A DNA stretch of 64,000 bases from Pontibacter deserti (GTDB taxonomy: Bacteria > Bacteroidota > Bacteroidia > Cytophagales > Hymenobacteraceae), in contig NZ_JALPRS010000004.1 in the NCBI RefSeq assembly GCF_023630255.1, positions 51,069 to 115,068 on the forward strand, written 5' to 3'. Within the stretch, counting starts at the first letter, position 1. Every line of letters starts with the position of its first letter. The notes below the pieces were generated by a model. It did not search any database and was not told where the DNA came from. It saw only the letters and a list, made by a program, of their open reading frames with translations. This document shows positions 18,230 to 26,120 of this stretch, piece after piece. The position numbers were made by a program, and so were the translations under genes.

Positions 18230-19222
18230 ATGTCATATAGATTATTATATATAGCGATTGTTCTTTTTCTGGCCAGCTGCCAGAAGAAAGGCTGCGAACT
18301 GCCGGATGATATTGAAGATATACCTGTAGATGTAAAGATAGATCGTCTGGAGAAGGATTTCTTCGCTATTGATAATGAAAAACAGGTAAGAAGTTTCCTG
18401 CAGGAAGAACCGCTTTTTGCAAACAAATTTCTGCAGCAAAACCAGTACCCACACGATTCTATACTTGTAAACTCACTTTTAGGGCTTGCTACAAACCCGT
18501 CGCTGGACTCCCTGGCGCAGCAGGCTGTTAAAAAGTTTGGGGATATGACCGAAGAGGAGAAGCAACTGGAAACTGCTTTCAAGGTTATCAAATATCATTA
18601 CCCTGATTTTAAGGAACCCGAAGTAAAAACGTTTGTGTCCGGCCTAAGCCAGGACTTGATGGTGTCGGATAGCCTGATCGTTTTTGGTATTGATTACTTT
18701 ATAGGCAAGGATGCTATGTATCGTCCGGATACATACGATTATATCCTGAAGCGATACGAGCGACCTAACATGGTGCCGGCAGCTATACTTCTGCTTTCCA
18801 ACAGGTTCAATAAAACTGATTTCCTGGACAGATCAATGCTATCGGAGATGATAAATGCAGGTAAAGCCTATTACTTTGTTCAGACTGCTATGCCTTGCAC
18901 GCCTGATTCAACTATAATTGGCTATAGTGGGCAGCAGATAGCGGATGTACATCATAACGAAGGAAAAATCTGGGCTCACTTTATAGAGAAAAGCTTGCTG
19001 TATGAAAAGAACCCGTTTCAGGTGCAGAAGTATATGGGCGAGCGCCCAAGCACACCTGAAATTGATGCGACTGCTCCCGGGCGTTTAGGTGCCTGGGTTG
19101 GTTGGCAGATCGTACGCAAGTATATGGAGCGTAACCCGGAGGTCTCTTTGCCGGAACTGATGGCTGATAAAGATTTTAAAAAGATCTTCAACGAATCGAA
19201 GTATAAACCGGAGAAGCGCTAA
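18230..19222 (+). CDS. gldB: gliding motility lipoprotein GldB
   Basis: A 330-residue lipoprotein with signal YIAIVLFLASC and lipidated cysteine at about residue 17. The DVKIDRLEKDFFAID motif and the downstream metallopeptidase-like HHNEGKIWAHFIEKSLLYEKNPF, PGRLGAWVGWQIVRKYM blocks are typical of GldB. It is required for gliding and for stability of the T9SS machinery. In this genome it lies about 6 kb from gldD/gldE rather than adjacent. The GT4 gene follows after 20 nt and is probably co-transcribed. Confidence 0.92.
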   Translation: MSYRLLYIAIVLFLASCQKKGCELPDDIEDIPVDVKIDRLEKDFFAIDNEKQVRSFLQEEPLFANKFLQQNQYPHDSILVNSLLGLATNPSLDSLAQQAVKKFGDMTEEEKQLETAFKVIKYHYPDFKEPEVKTFVSGLSQDLMVSDSLIVFGIDYFIGKDAMYRPDTYDYILKRYERPNMVPAAILLLSNRFNKTDFLDRSMLSEMINAGKAYYFVQTAMPCTPDSTIIGYSGQQIADVHHNEGKIWAHFIEKSLLYEKNPFQVQKYMGERPSTPEIDATAPGRLGAWVGWQIVRKYMERNPEVSLPELMADKDFKKIFNESKYKPEKR

Positions 19223-19242
19223 CTGCTTTCACTGCCCTGTAA

Positions 19243-20481
19243 ATGCGCATTACTATACTTCACCAGCACCACGCAAACCCTGATTGCCCGGCAACGTGCA
19301 GGCAGTATTCTTTTATGGAGCAGCTGGCACAGCGGCACAAAATTACGTTGGTTGCCACCAATGCTTACCGTAAGCTGCGCCAGCAACAAAAGTATAGCTG
19401 GGTGCCGGAAGGAGTGGAGCTGAAAGAATGTACTGTAGACTATGCCAATAAAATGGGAGTGGTAATGCGCCTGCTCTCCTTTGTTGGTTTTGCAGCCTGC
19501 TCTTTTTACAAGTTGATGCGCCTCCCGAAGCAGGATGTGCTGTGGGCGGTTTCGGTGCCGTTATCGGTGCCTTGGGTAGTGGCGCAGGTAGCGCGGTTGC
19601 GAAGTGTGCCGTGGGTTTTTGAAGTGCAGGATCTTTGGCCGAGTTTTCCGATACAGATGGGAGCTGTGAAGTATAAATGGATGCAGCAACTGCTTTATAA
19701 AATGGAGCTGAGCCTGTACCGTAGTGCCAACCAGATCATTACACTTTCGCCGGACATGACAGCTTATGTAGTTGCACAAGGTATAGACCCGGCTAAAGTA
19801 AACACTATACTTAATGGTACTGATATACTTACTGCTGATGCTGTAACCGATGCGGATGTAGAGGCATTAAGAAACAAGCATAATTTACAAGGCAAGCAGG
19901 TAGTTTTGTTTGCCGGTACGTATGGCCGAGCTAACGACATCCCAAGTATAATGAAGGCAATTGAGCTGCTGGCGCAAGAGCAGGATATTGTTTTTATACT
20001 TGCCGGTACTGGTTACTATGAATCGCAATTGCAGGTACTTGCACAGCGCACACCTAACTTACTGTTGCTTCCGCCTCAGCCCCGCGACCAGGTATTCAGC
20101 CTTTTTAAGTTAGCTGCCCTGGCGTTGGTGACATTTAATGATTTACCTGTACTGGAATCTAACTCTCCTGCCAAATTTTATGATAGCCTGGCCTGTGGCA
20201 CCCCGGTTATAGTTACCAACCCCGGCTGGACAAAGGCTTTTGTAGAAAAGTATAGCTGCGGCTGGTACTCGCCGGCAGAGCAACCTGCTATACTTGCACA
20301 AACTATACAGCAAGTTTTAGGAAATACAGATAAGCTGAAAGAAGCAGGTGAGCATGGTTCAACTATAGCCCGTAAGTTGTTCGACAGACAGCAGTTAGTT
20401 AAAGAAATGGAAGCTATACTTGAGAAAGCAGCTTTTTCTAACTCAGATAAGCAGTTAAAAGAAAGTATAGCTGAAGTATAA
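19243..20481 (+). CDS. GT4 family glycosyltransferase
   Basis: A 412-residue GT-B transferase. The N-terminal acceptor domain begins MRITILHQHHANPDCPATCR, as in WcaI/WbuB-like enzymes. The C-terminal nucleotide-sugar domain shows VVLFAGTYGRANDIPSIM, ILAGTGYYESQL and PAKFYDSLACGTPVIVTNPGW, including an EX7E-like region. It probably adds a sugar in polysaccharide or glycoprotein synthesis at the cytosolic face of the membrane; the sugar is not predictable. It ends 4 nt before a convergent gene with no terminator between. Confidence 0.88.
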   Translation: MRITILHQHHANPDCPATCRQYSFMEQLAQRHKITLVATNAYRKLRQQQKYSWVPEGVELKECTVDYANKMGVVMRLLSFVGFAACSFYKLMRLPKQDVLWAVSVPLSVPWVVAQVARLRSVPWVFEVQDLWPSFPIQMGAVKYKWMQQLLYKMELSLYRSANQIITLSPDMTAYVVAQGIDPAKVNTILNGTDILTADAVTDADVEALRNKHNLQGKQVVLFAGTYGRANDIPSIMKAIELLAQEQDIVFILAGTGYYESQLQVLAQRTPNLLLLPPQPRDQVFSLFKLAALALVTFNDLPVLESNSPAKFYDSLACGTPVIVTNPGWTKAFVEKYSCGWYSPAEQPAILAQTIQQVLGNTDKLKEAGEHGSTIARKLFDRQQLVKEMEAILEKAAFSNSDKQLKESIAEV

Positions 20482-20485
20482 GCTA

Positions 20486-20983
20486 TTACTTACTTAACAT
20501 CTCTCTAAAAGATTCTTTGCCCAGAGGCAGCTGTTTCAGGTTGTTGATCAGTAGCAATGCGCGATCTATACGAAGCTGGCTGCTTTTAACCCCGCCTACA
20601 TAGTAAATAATGTAGCGCTGCTTGCCAGGTGGAAGTAATTCGAACCGCCGCTTGCCTTCAGTGTCCTGGTTAAGCAACTCTTTCAGTTCTTCAGGTACTT
20701 CCATTCCATATTCAGTTGTGTCTTCTTGTAGCGTTATCTCTACTTTGTCGCCGCTCTGCAGGCCCAGTTGTTTTAACTGTTTGTTATTGATGCTGATGTA
20801 GCCGCTTCCGCCACCTAGTGCCACCAACCCACCCTGAAAAGTGAGTTTATTATTGATAGTACACAGCACACGTACTTTAAAAGTACCACCCAACTGCTGC
20901 ACCACTACAGGCGGAACTTCTATATAATGGCCCGGCAGATGTGGAAGTTTGTTGATTAGGGTTTTATAGTTTATAGTTGGCAT
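20486..20983 (-). CDS. YdeI/OmpD-associated family protein with DUF1905-like domain
   Basis: A 165-residue cytosolic protein. Residues about 10-90 form a DUF1905-like barrel (FKVRVLCTINNKLTFQGGLVALGGGSGY, LQSGDKVEITLQED); the C-terminus has the YdeI-type VPEELKELLNQDTEGKRRFELLPPGKQRYIIYYV segment. The biochemical role of this family is unknown. It starts 4 nt after the stop of the upstream membrane protein gene, so the two form an operon. Confidence 0.75.
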   Translation of the reverse strand: MPTINYKTLINKLPHLPGHYIEVPPVVVQQLGGTFKVRVLCTINNKLTFQGGLVALGGGSGYISINNKQLKQLGLQSGDKVEITLQEDTTEYGMEVPEELKELLNQDTEGKRRFELLPPGKQRYIIYYVGGVKSSQLRIDRALLLINNLKQLPLGKESFREMLSK

Positions 20984-20987
20984 AATA

Positions 20988-21674
20988 TTAAACAGCCGGC
21001 GTTATAGTTGGAGCTGAGCTATAGTTTGTTACTTCGCGGTTGCGGTCGGCCCAATATGCCCAGATAATAAGCAGCCACTGCATTTGCCCTCCCCAGGCTA
21101 CGGCATCCATACTTAGCGGCACCGGCCCGAACAAATTCATGAAGTAGATAACCACCAGAAACGCTACCAGCGCCCAGAAACTATAGCTGCCGGTTTTGTT
21201 CTTCGCTTTAGTAGTGCGCAGGTATAGCCACAACCCAACTATAAACAGCAGCCCTTCTACAAGTATAGTTACTATAGTTGATGTCCAAAGGCCAAGGCCT
21301 AGCATTGGCGAATCACCGGGATAAAGCGGAAGGTCTGGTACGTGAACTATAAGATCTAAAAGCCAATGGCTGATAACAATTAACCCAAGTATAACTGCTG
21401 ATTTTCTATCTTTTTTGATGAGCCAGTAAACCAACCCGAAAAGCAAGCCCCAGCCCAGCACCAACAGCAAACTATGAGAGATAGGATAATAAGTAAACTT
21501 AAGCGGTACCAATACGCCCGGCTCCGGTGCAATCTGTGCGTGCTCCAGGTTTATCAGCAGTAGTGTAGGCCAAAGCAGATCCAGGAATTGCGCAGCCAGG
21601 AACAAAGTGCCAAGTGATGGTTTTGGCGCTGCCGCCTTACCTGCTAGACCAACTGCAAAATGACCTAGGAACAT
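20988..21674 (-). CDS. integral membrane protein, DUF457/YdjM-like
   Basis: A 228-residue protein with six to seven hydrophobic segments. It starts MFLGHFAVGLAGKAAAPKPS and contains YPISHSLLLVLGWG and VISHWLLDLIVHVPDLP, with conserved His/Asp residues near helix ends as in the DUF457 'membrane-bound metal-dependent hydrolase' family. Hydrolase activity is only a family label. It is the first gene of a two-gene unit with the YdeI-like gene. Confidence 0.7.
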   Translation of the reverse strand: MFLGHFAVGLAGKAAAPKPSLGTLFLAAQFLDLLWPTLLLINLEHAQIAPEPGVLVPLKFTYYPISHSLLLVLGWGLLFGLVYWLIKKDRKSAVILGLIVISHWLLDLIVHVPDLPLYPGDSPMLGLGLWTSTIVTILVEGLLFIVGLWLYLRTTKAKNKTGSYSFWALVAFLVVIYFMNLFGPVPLSMDAVAWGGQMQWLLIIWAYWADRNREVTNYSSAPTITPAV

Positions 21675-21745
21675 GGGGGTGGGTTTAGTTTAGTGCTTAC
21701 TATATTTTAATTCTTGAAAGTAGATATACAGTAAATAAGCTTATA

Positions 21746-22672
21746 TTAATTTGAGCCAACTTCAACAGCTAAGTTAAATTTATTATCCTTCTGTATCTGA
21801 TATTCATTTTTATCAAACACACTCAGAATATATTCATTTAGAGCATCAGAATCAGGGATACCGATGTTGATAAGTAAGATCGGCTTTTTGTTTCTTTCAA
21901 TAGGCAGAGGAAGTAAATCGAAGAAAACATATTCCTCATTTAATTTCTTTAGAACAGATAGCTTATTTGACCTAAGTTCTGTTAAATAACTATAAGTTTT
22001 TCCGTCTTTGTCGTCAAAGGCTATTATAGAAAGTATCATGTTGTCAGGTTGGATCTCAAAATGCTTTGCCTGCCAGATATATTGTGCATTAATATTGAGT
22101 TCTGTCTTGATTCTCTCAGTAAGTGTTGAGTCTGTAATTTCACGGGTACTTATTTTCCTAAGATCAACTTTTTCATTCCCTAAGCTATAAAAATCTGACT
22201 CATCCCGTGGCACTGGCCTATCAGGTGTAAAGACGGCTATAAGAGCGTCTGAAATATTAGCAGATAGGTACTCAACTCTTTTGAATTTCAGGTTAGCAAT
22301 GTGTTTATGATTGCTATTAAATGTGATGAGGGAATCTTTATGGCTAAGGTCGAAATATTGCTCAACTATGTACGAAGGAAGTCTATAACGACCATTTTCT
22401 TCATCTTCATAAATAACAGAGTCTGCTTTATCTCTTAATGCAAAAAATTGTTCAGTTGACAGAGGTATTTTGGAGCCCATGTGAACATAAAATTCATTTG
22501 TCTCAGGGAAATAATATGTTTTGTCGATATATAATAAAGAATCTTGGCTATGTTCTTTGAAACCTTGATTGGCAGAACTTCCTTGTTCTGCATCTACTTT
22601 AGATTCACCTTTTTTATCTGATGAACATGCCGATATAAAAACTAATATTAAAAGTAGAGCTATAGATTTCAT
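21746..22672 (-). CDS. hypothetical lipoprotein
   Basis: A 308-residue product with a lipoprotein signal (MKSIALLLILVFISAC, lipidated C16) followed by a charged Ser/Lys/Glu linker. The mature part has no recognised domain and is rich in Ile, Lys and Asn. Its DNA is visibly more AT-rich than the flanking DUF457-like and nth genes, hinting at acquisition or low constraint. It appears to be monocistronic. Function unknown. Confidence 0.7.
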   Translation of the reverse strand: MKSIALLLILVFISACSSDKKGESKVDAEQGSSANQGFKEHSQDSLLYIDKTYYFPETNEFYVHMGSKIPLSTEQFFALRDKADSVIYEDEENGRYRLPSYIVEQYFDLSHKDSLITFNSNHKHIANLKFKRVEYLSANISDALIAVFTPDRPVPRDESDFYSLGNEKVDLRKISTREITDSTLTERIKTELNINAQYIWQAKHFEIQPDNMILSIIAFDDKDGKTYSYLTELRSNKLSVLKKLNEEYVFFDLLPLPIERNKKPILLINIGIPDSDALNEYILSVFDKNEYQIQKDNKFNLAVEVGSN

Positions 22673-22716
22673 TGTCGCTTTATTATATAGTACAAGTTAA
22701 ATGAAATTTATGACCA

Positions 22717-22756
22717 ACAAAAAAGCCTACCGCAACTATAGTTACAGCGGGCTTTA
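22717..22756 (-). terminator. terminator after nth
   Basis: On the minus strand AAGCC/GGCTT and CCGC/GCGG pair with a small bulge and end in a T-run. The loop contains the palindrome AACTATAGTT (22734-22743). Confidence 0.65.
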
Positions 22757-22776
22757 TAATTTACAAGTCCAGCAAA

Positions 22777-23460
22777 TCAAATTCCACCCAGTTTGTTCTC
22801 AGGGTCATCGGGTATGTTAGGGAAGTTTTTCTGGAAAAAGGCGCAGAAGTGGGTAAGGGGGCATTCTTCGCATTTGGGACGGCGCGCGATGCAGATGTAA
22901 CGGCCATGAAGTATAAGCCAGTGGTGTGCCTTGGCAATTAGCTCTTCAGGAAGGTTGCTTACCAGTTCGCGTTCTACTTCCAGTGGCGTCTTCGCTTTTT
23001 TATCTACCAAACCTAGCCTTTTACTAACCCTGAACACATGCGTATCTACGGCCATGGCCGGCTGGTTCCAGATAACCGACACTATAACGTTGGCTGTTTT
23101 GCGACCTACGCCGGGTAGTTTTACCAGTTCCTCTACCGTGCTGGGCACCTCGGAGTTAAACTGCTCTACCAGCATGCGGCCCAAACCTGCTAGGTGCTTT
23201 GCCTTGTTGTTCGGGTACGATATACTTCTAATGTATTCAAATATCTCCTCCGGTGCGGCGGCCGCTAAGGCCTCTGGAGTAGGATAAGCTTCGAAAAGGG
23301 CAGGCGTAACCATATTTACGCGCTTATCGGTGCATTGCGCACTTAGCACAACGGCCAATATAAGCTCGTACGGGTTGGTATAAGCCAGTTCAGTCTCAGG
23401 CTCCGGAAAGTTATTCGTAAAATAATCGATCAGGAGCTTGTAGCGTTCTTTTTTGCGCAT
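22777..23460 (-). CDS. nth: endonuclease III
   Basis: A 227-residue bifunctional DNA glycosylase/AP lyase for oxidised pyrimidines. It contains LSAQCTDKRVNMVTP, the helix-hairpin-helix LPGVGRKTANVI with the catalytic lysine, the catalytic aspartate in AVDTHVFRVSKRLGL, and the 4Fe-4S loop C-x6-C-x2-C-x5-C (CIARRPKCEECPLTHFC). Its start lies 19 nt after the 78-aa gene that follows the ECF sigma gene, so it is probably read through from the sigma promoter. Confidence 0.96.
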   Translation of the reverse strand: MRKKERYKLLIDYFTNNFPEPETELAYTNPYELILAVVLSAQCTDKRVNMVTPALFEAYPTPEALAAAAPEEIFEYIRSISYPNNKAKHLAGLGRMLVEQFNSEVPSTVEELVKLPGVGRKTANVIVSVIWNQPAMAVDTHVFRVSKRLGLVDKKAKTPLEVERELVSNLPEELIAKAHHWLILHGRYICIARRPKCEECPLTHFCAFFQKNFPNIPDDPENKLGGI

Positions 23461-23479
23461 AAAAAAAGTTTGCAGTCGG

Positions 23480-23716
23480 TTAAGACTGCAAACTTAAGCT
23501 TTTTGAATAATTCAGGATATTATTTATAGCGCGGTCGCTCGGGCTTTTGGTGGCGCCGTCTAATAGTCTTTGGATCAGCAGGAAGTCGGAGCAGCCTTCG
23601 GCCAGCTCGTTGTCGTGCATAAGTGCTACCTCCAGCTGCTCGCAGGCATTTTCAGCCAATTCGTTGTACACATACTGGATAAGCTCATTCTGAGTAGATG
23701 TTTTTATCATAAGCAA
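23480..23716 (-). CDS. small conserved protein coupled to the ECF sigma factor
   Basis: A 78-residue soluble protein (76 if the second ATG at 23710 is used) overlapping the 3' end of the sigma-factor gene by 32 nt. It is helical and acidic, ending SDRAINNILNYSKSL. The position is that of an anti-sigma factor, but it has no membrane helix and lacks the HxxxCxxC zinc motif of ZAS anti-sigma proteins. I think relatives occur beside the same sigma factor in other Cytophagales (from memory). A regulatory interaction with the sigma factor is inferred only from the overlap. Confidence 0.75.
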   Translation of the reverse strand: MLMIKTSTQNELIQYVYNELAENACEQLEVALMHDNELAEGCSDFLLIQRLLDGATKSPSDRAINNILNYSKSLSLQS

Positions 23717-24287
23717 TATTACCGTTTAGCATCTTCTTCCTGAGATTGATAAGCGCATAGCGCATACGTCCCAAGGCTGTGTTGATGCTCACACCGGTTG
23801 CGTCTGCTATCTCCTGGAAGCTCATGTCGGCGTAATGGCGCATCATAAGCACTTCCCGCTGCGATTGTGGCAGCGTCTGGATTAGCTCGCGCAGACGGGC
23901 AACGGTGTCTTCCTGTATCTGCAGCGACTCGGCAGAGTCGGCGGCAAATGCAAGCGTGTTAAACACATTGCTGCCATCTTCCAGCGTGATCATCGGGCTT
24001 CGCTTCTCTTTCCTGAAAAAGTCGATTGCCAGGTTATGGGCAATACGGCAGATCCAGGAGGAAAACTTGCCTTCTTCATTATACCGTCCGCTCTTCATGG
24101 TGTGGATCGCTTTAATAAAAGCATCCTGCATCAGGTCTTCGGCTGTATACGTGTCTTTAACAATCAAAATGATTGTTGTAAATACTTTGTTCTTGTGTCG
24201 GTTTACTAACTGTTCGAACGCATTCTCATTACCTGAGATGTAGAGCGATACTAAAGCTGAGTCGCTCATCTGGGTAGTTGTATTCAT
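23685..24287 (-). CDS. ECF RNA polymerase sigma factor
   Basis: A 200-residue sigma-70 family factor with region 2 (YTAEDLMQDAFIKAI, SSWICRIAHNLAIDFFRKEKR at about 48-97) and region 4 (LPQSQREVLMMRHYADMSFQEIADATGVSINTALGRMRYALINLRKKM at about 135-185). The linker is long and acidic. The gene is the first of a unit with the 78-aa gene and nth. It is preceded by a consensus housekeeping promoter, so it does not look purely autoregulated. Confidence 0.93.
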   Translation of the reverse strand: MNTTTQMSDSALVSLYISGNENAFEQLVNRHKNKVFTTIILIVKDTYTAEDLMQDAFIKAIHTMKSGRYNEEGKFSSWICRIAHNLAIDFFRKEKRSPMITLEDGSNVFNTLAFAADSAESLQIQEDTVARLRELIQTLPQSQREVLMMRHYADMSFQEIADATGVSINTALGRMRYALINLRKKMLNGNIAYDKNIYSE

Positions 24288-24374
24288 CGTAAAGCTACAT
24301 TAGTTTAACGTAGAGCTTTAAATCATATTGTGCGTTTTAGAGGTTTTGAACAGTTTTATTTAAGAAGTGTAAAT

Positions 24375-24405
24375 CAAATATATGTAATGCTTTTTATTTG
24401 TGCAA
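24375..24405 (-). promoter_or_regulatory. promoter of the ECF sigma operon
   Basis: On the minus strand TATATTTG (24382-24375) is a perfect TAnnTTTG -7 element with TTG (24405-24403) 20 nt upstream. The predicted leader is about 80 nt. Confidence 0.7.
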
Positions 24406-24642
24406 CAGGTACTGGTAGTTCAACTGCAAAAAATCCCCGCGCTCCTGTATCAGTTGCACCTGTCTTTTCATTAGGGCCCCACATATAGTAAGAAGTATAC
24501 GTTAGTAAAGTATAAAAGAGTATGATTTTAATTTAATTTATTTATCCACATATAGTAACCTGCTGTATATTAATATATTAAATTAAGAATTCTCTATAAA
24601 ACATACTCAATGCCAACTATATTTTGCAATTGGTAGACGCAT

Positions 24643-24690
24643 AAAAAAAGCCCGTAAGAGTACAGGTATAGCTGTATCCTTACGGGCAAG
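24643..24690 (-). terminator. terminator after the truncated haemoglobin gene
   Basis: GCCCGTAAG pairs with CTTACGGGC around a loop that itself contains an inverted repeat; on the minus strand it is followed by a T-run. Confidence 0.8.
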
Positions 24691-24717
24691 AAACTAGATT
24701 CTGTTTACAAAATTTTT

Positions 24718-25095
24718 TTAGATCGCCTGGAAATCCATTAGGCCTAAACGCATCTGGAAAACCTGCGCTATACTGGTTGCTTTCTGTTTTATCTCATCAG
24801 CTCTCGCTCCTTCAAAAAGCTCATCAACAGTTTGTGTAAACAGCTCCACCCAGCGATTAAAGTGCTCACGCGATACCGGCAGGCGCATATGTTTCGGGAA
24901 TGGCTGACCTTTATACGCCATACTTCCAAATAACACAGTGCTCCAGAAGTTATACATTACAGGCAGGTGGTGGTCCCAGTCTACCTTGGCAAAGTCGTTA
25001 AAGATAGGCCCAAGTACATCATCCAGGTTTACGTGATCATAAAACGTATCTACCAACAGCTTTATATCTTCTTCGTTTTCTATATCCCGCTTCAT
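24718..25095 (-). CDS. group III truncated haemoglobin
   Basis: A 125-residue 2/2 globin. It contains LVDTFYDHVNLDDVLGPIF at the start, MYNFWSTVLFG in the B/C region and FPKHMRLPVSREHFNRWVELF, where the histidine of REHFNRW is the expected proximal haem ligand (F8). Group III globins bind O2 or NO; a protective or redox role is usual but unproven here. It is monocistronic with its own terminator. Confidence 0.93.
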   Translation of the reverse strand: MKRDIENEEDIKLLVDTFYDHVNLDDVLGPIFNDFAKVDWDHHLPVMYNFWSTVLFGSMAYKGQPFPKHMRLPVSREHFNRWVELFTQTVDELFEGARADEIKQKATSIAQVFQMRLGLMDFQAI

Positions 25096-25208
25096 TATAT
25101 GTAATTCTTAATAGGTATGCTTTTTTACGATGCAAGTATAGCTTATGAGCTGCAGCTATAAAATGACATTAGTCAACATCCTGAAACAGAGCAGAACCAT
25201 TAGGGCAA

Positions 25209-25252
25209 TAAAAAAGTCCTTCGCCAGGCAAATGTGCCTCACGAAGGACTCT
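25209..25252 (-). terminator. terminator after the 109-aa hypothetical gene
   Basis: AAGTCCTTCG pairs with CGAAGGACT(T), with an inner GGCA/TGCC pair and a T-run on the minus strand. Confidence 0.8.
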
Positions 25253-25280
25253 CTGAAAAGTATGTTAGTATAGTAGAGTT

Positions 25281-25616
25281 TTATTCCCTGGTATATTTTT
25301 TTAAGCGGTTAAGTATAAGTAGTATGCGGCGGTTAATTTCGCGTTCTTCTACTGGCTTGCACTGTGCCGATAGGCTGGCAGGTGCCTGTAGTTTCTGCTC
25401 CAGAGCTTGCAGGTGTTCTAAATAGCATTCCAGTGTAGTGCAGGAAACATTCTTAAGGGTTGCTTCATCTGAGCCTGCTGCACCGTTTTTTATATTAATA
25501 GCTTTTGCTATTTCTGCGTTTATCAGCTTAGTTACGTCTGTGCTTGTCGTAATTTCCTGCTGGTACACCTTCTTCTCGATGCTTCCTAATAAACTTTTGA
25601 TGTCCAGTAATTCCAT
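25281..25616 (-). CDS. hypothetical helical protein
   Basis: A 111-residue protein from the ATG at 25616 (MELLDIKSLLGSIEKKVYQQ). An ATG at 25703 would add 29 residues of unlike composition. It is rich in Leu, Ile, Lys and Glu and looks coiled-coil/helical, with two cysteines (VSCTTLEC) mid-protein. No domain is recognised, and it is monocistronic. Confidence 0.6.
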   Translation of the reverse strand: MELLDIKSLLGSIEKKVYQQEITTSTDVTKLINAEIAKAINIKNGAAGSDEATLKNVSCTTLECYLEHLQALEQKLQAPASLSAQCKPVEEREINRRILLILNRLKKYTRE

Positions 25617-26050
25617 AGTGTCAATATCTAAGAGTAAAAAATATAAAGAGCGTATGCTTCCTTGCTCCTGAAAGTACGAGACCAGAGCATACCCGTTAAA
25701 CAAAAAAGGTAATGTTTACAATATGATCATTTTGCGTGCGCTGTTCTTAACAAGACCCTAACAGAAATGCGATGCTGGCGCACACACAGAAAACGGAAGC
25801 AGTTGCTGAGGGATGTTTCCCGTTCTCTAAAAAGTTATACTTCTAAGGTGATAGCCTTGTTACAGAAAAAACGCTAAAAAAAGTAAGTTATTATCTAGCT
25901 GTTTTATAAATGGTTTTAAACAAGTGATTTACACAGAATAAGGCCTGTTTTCAATTTGGTGCAAACAAAAAATTAATTAGTAAAAGGTAAGCGATAAGAC
26001 AACTTAAACAAATTTGGAGGGTGGCATACTAAAGCGATTGTCTTGCTGCT

Positions 26051-26058
26051 TACCTTTG
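26051..26058 (+). promoter_or_regulatory. -7 element upstream of the MFS gene
   Basis: TACCTTTG matches TAnnTTTG exactly, but no TTG stands at the right distance; the nearest are 10 and 34 nt away. Predicted leader is about 55 nt. Confidence 0.45.
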
Positions 26059-26109
26059 TGTTTTGCTATACTTTCTCAGCGGGGAGCCCAAGTATAGTAC
26101 AACAGGTTT

Positions 26110-26115
26110 AGGAGG
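26110..26115 (+). promoter_or_regulatory. strong Shine-Dalgarno sequence
   Basis: AGGAGG ends 5 nt before the ATG at 26121 and fixes that start. Such sites are rare in Bacteroidota, where the anti-SD of 16S rRNA is normally sequestered. Confidence 0.75.
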
Positions 26116-26120
26116 TTATA

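Larger units (their letters stand above)
24288..24717. other. intergenic region between the ECF sigma gene and the haemoglobin gene
   Basis: About 430 nt. It contains the sigma promoter (24375-24405) and then a stretch (24401-24460) with the inverted pairs TGCAAC/GTTGCA and CAACTG/CAGTTG that could fold. An AT-rich tract (24490-24620) and the haemoglobin terminator (24643-24690) follow. No gene is seen. Confidence 0.6.
25617..26120. other. long intergenic region before the MFS gene
   Basis: About 500 nt between divergent genes. It includes a -7-like element at 26051 and a Shine-Dalgarno sequence at 26110 for the MFS gene. The rest is AT-rich with no gene or clear hairpin. Its length could accommodate regulation of the transporter. 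Confidence 0.5.
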
